From Bacteroidota bacterium (GTDB taxonomy: Bacteria > Bacteroidota > Bacteroidia > Bacteroidales > F082): a stretch of 44,642 nucleotides of DNA. The stretch spans positions 1-44,642 of the forward strand of contig JABMPH010000043.1 in the NCBI GenBank assembly GCA_013203805.1, read 5' to 3'. Within the stretch, counting starts at the first letter, position 1. Each line of letters begins with the position of its first letter. Below are positions 43,663-44,642 of the stretch, one piece after another. Made by a program: the position numbers and the translations under genes. The notes beneath the pieces were generated by a model that was not told where the DNA came from, searched no databases, and saw nothing but the letters and a program-made list of their open reading frames with translations.

Positions 43663-44598
43663 TTAAATGATTTTGAGTTTCTTCGAAATATCAAGCATTC
43701 TCAATATTGGCTTATTTGCGAGCTCCATAATTTCTTTATCCATATTAATTGATGGAGTTTCATTTTTCAAAGCTAAGTATAATTTTTCCAGAGTGTTTAA
43801 TTTCATATATGGGCAATCGTTACAACTACAAGTGCTGTCGGATGGAACTATTAAAAATTCCTTTTCCGGAGATAATTTTTGCATCTGGTGAATAATGCCA
43901 GATTCGGTAGCAACAATATATTTTTTATGTGAATCAATCTGGGTAAATTTTATCATACCAGTTGTAGAACCAATATAATCGGCTAACTCAAGCACAGGAG
44001 CATTACATTCGGGATGAGCAATAATACTAGCATCGGAATTATCCTCTTTCATTTTTAAAATTGCTTCTGTTGATAGAATATCGTGTACCTCACAAGTTCC
44101 ATTCCATAATAACATATTACGGCCTGTAATGCGGTTAATATATCCTCCCAGATTTTTATCTGGCGCAAAAATAATTTTTTGATCTTTTGGCAACGATTCA
44201 ACAATTTGAACTGCATTACCGGATGTACACACAATATCGGTAAGAGTTTTAATTGCTGCTGTTGTGTTAATATACGAAATAACAAGATGATCAGGGTGAC
44301 TATTTTTAAAATTTAAAAAATCATCATAGGGACAAGAGTCGGCCAATGAACAACCTGCTTCCATATCTGGAAGAACAACTAGTGTTTCGGGATTTAACAT
44401 TTTTGCAGTTTCGGCCATAAAATGCACACCGGCAAAAACAATCATATCAACATCAGCTTCGGCAGCTTTTTGTGCTAGTCCCAAACTATCACCAACATAA
44501 TCTGCCAATTCTTGAATTTCGGGTATTTGATAAAAATGCGCAAGAATTAAAGCATTTTTTTCTTTTTTAAGTTTTAGTATTTTTTCTCTGTAATCCAT
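43663..44598 (-). CDS. nadA: Quinolinate synthase A
   Basis: Iron-sulphur enzyme that makes quinolinate from iminoaspartate and dihydroxyacetone phosphate, the first committed NAD step in bacteria. 311 residues, near the shorter form. Visible cluster cysteines: EAGCSLADSCP, DIVCTSGNAV and STCSCNDCPYM. Substrate-binding blocks ILAHFYQIPEIQELADYVGDSLGLA, FMAETAKMLNPE, AHPECNAPVLELADYIGST and ATESGIIHQM are typical. nadB and nadC are not in the window. The 44 bases upstream are AT-rich and hold no clear promoter. Confidence 0.96.
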   Translation of the reverse strand: MDYREKILKLKKEKNALILAHFYQIPEIQELADYVGDSLGLAQKAAEADVDMIVFAGVHFMAETAKMLNPETLVVLPDMEAGCSLADSCPYDDFLNFKNSHPDHLVISYINTTAAIKTLTDIVCTSGNAVQIVESLPKDQKIIFAPDKNLGGYINRITGRNMLLWNGTCEVHDILSTEAILKMKEDNSDASIIAHPECNAPVLELADYIGSTTGMIKFTQIDSHKKYIVATESGIIHQMQKLSPEKEFLIVPSDSTCSCNDCPYMKLNTLEKLYLALKNETPSINMDKEIMELANKPILRMLDISKKLKII

Positions 44599-44642
44599 TT
44601 CTTTTTAAAATAATCCTTTACTAAAATATATAAAAATCGATA

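Overview
The window is AT-rich chromosomal DNA from a free-living Bacteroidota, most likely a Bacteroidales/Marinilabiliales-type organism (inference). Four complete secreted proteins and one remnant end in the 'YPNP...GIYF' type IX secretion (T9SS) C-terminal sorting domain. Promoters look like TAnnTTTG. Shine-Dalgarno sites are mostly absent. Several families are typical of the phylum: DUF4175, YbeY with a GYxDK ending, the transporter-suffix small protein, the CWC protein and PepSY_TM-like proteins. Most genes are housekeeping or envelope genes, packed with very short or overlapping ends.

Layout. 1-2.2 kb: the 3' end of an MscS channel, convergent with a secreted C69 dipeptidase. 2.3-2.8 kb: thiol peroxidase Tpx. 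2.8-4.0 kb: a small secreted protein with four YIDDIP motifs at an exact 32-residue period, flanked by two imperfect palindromic elements. 4.0-6.8 kb: two tandem secreted alpha/beta-hydrolases with T9SS tails, then a PHP-family phosphatase (to 7.7 kb). A second CACAAAG-type inverted repeat lies before a membrane-anchored endonuclease/exonuclease/phosphatase protein. 9.2-11.1 kb: yceD-rpmF-fabH on the minus strand. 11.4-12.3 kb: proline dehydrogenase.

12.3-15.9 kb is a low-density, decaying stretch next to tRNA-Cys(GCA). It holds two signal-peptide remnants that end in stop codons, an Ig-like domain remnant, a T9SS-tail remnant, a cytochrome-b-like membrane protein, a small Cys-rich gene, a small membrane protein and an unrecognised 262-residue protein. 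15.9-18.8 kb: a 975-residue secreted protein with five tandem cadherin-like domains. 18.8-21.5 kb: minus-strand CMD protein-gltX-folB-CWC. 21.8-25.7 kb: a lipoprotein S9 peptidase convergent with a secreted M1 aminopeptidase.

25.9-40.1 kb is a long plus-strand series: DUF4175 coiled-coil membrane protein, a degenerate RsbW-like protein, ybeY, mnmG, a SAM methyltransferase, a very large sensor kinase, a flippase, an unknown protein and hemW. Two parS-type 16-mers (one perfect) bracket mnmG, and the perfect one is used as the first codons of the methyltransferase gene. 40.1-41.5 kb: a minus-strand trio of His-rich OB-like lipoprotein, PepSY_TM-like protein and a 58-residue membrane protein. 41.6-44.6 kb: minus-strand nadA, a lipoprotein and a MORN-repeat secreted protein.

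I saw no CRISPR array, prophage, complete insertion sequence or recognisable defence system. The best candidates for something not yet described are the 32-residue-period YIDDIP protein, the parS-in-coding-start arrangement around mnmG, the His-rich/PepSY/58-residue trio and the palindromic element families.
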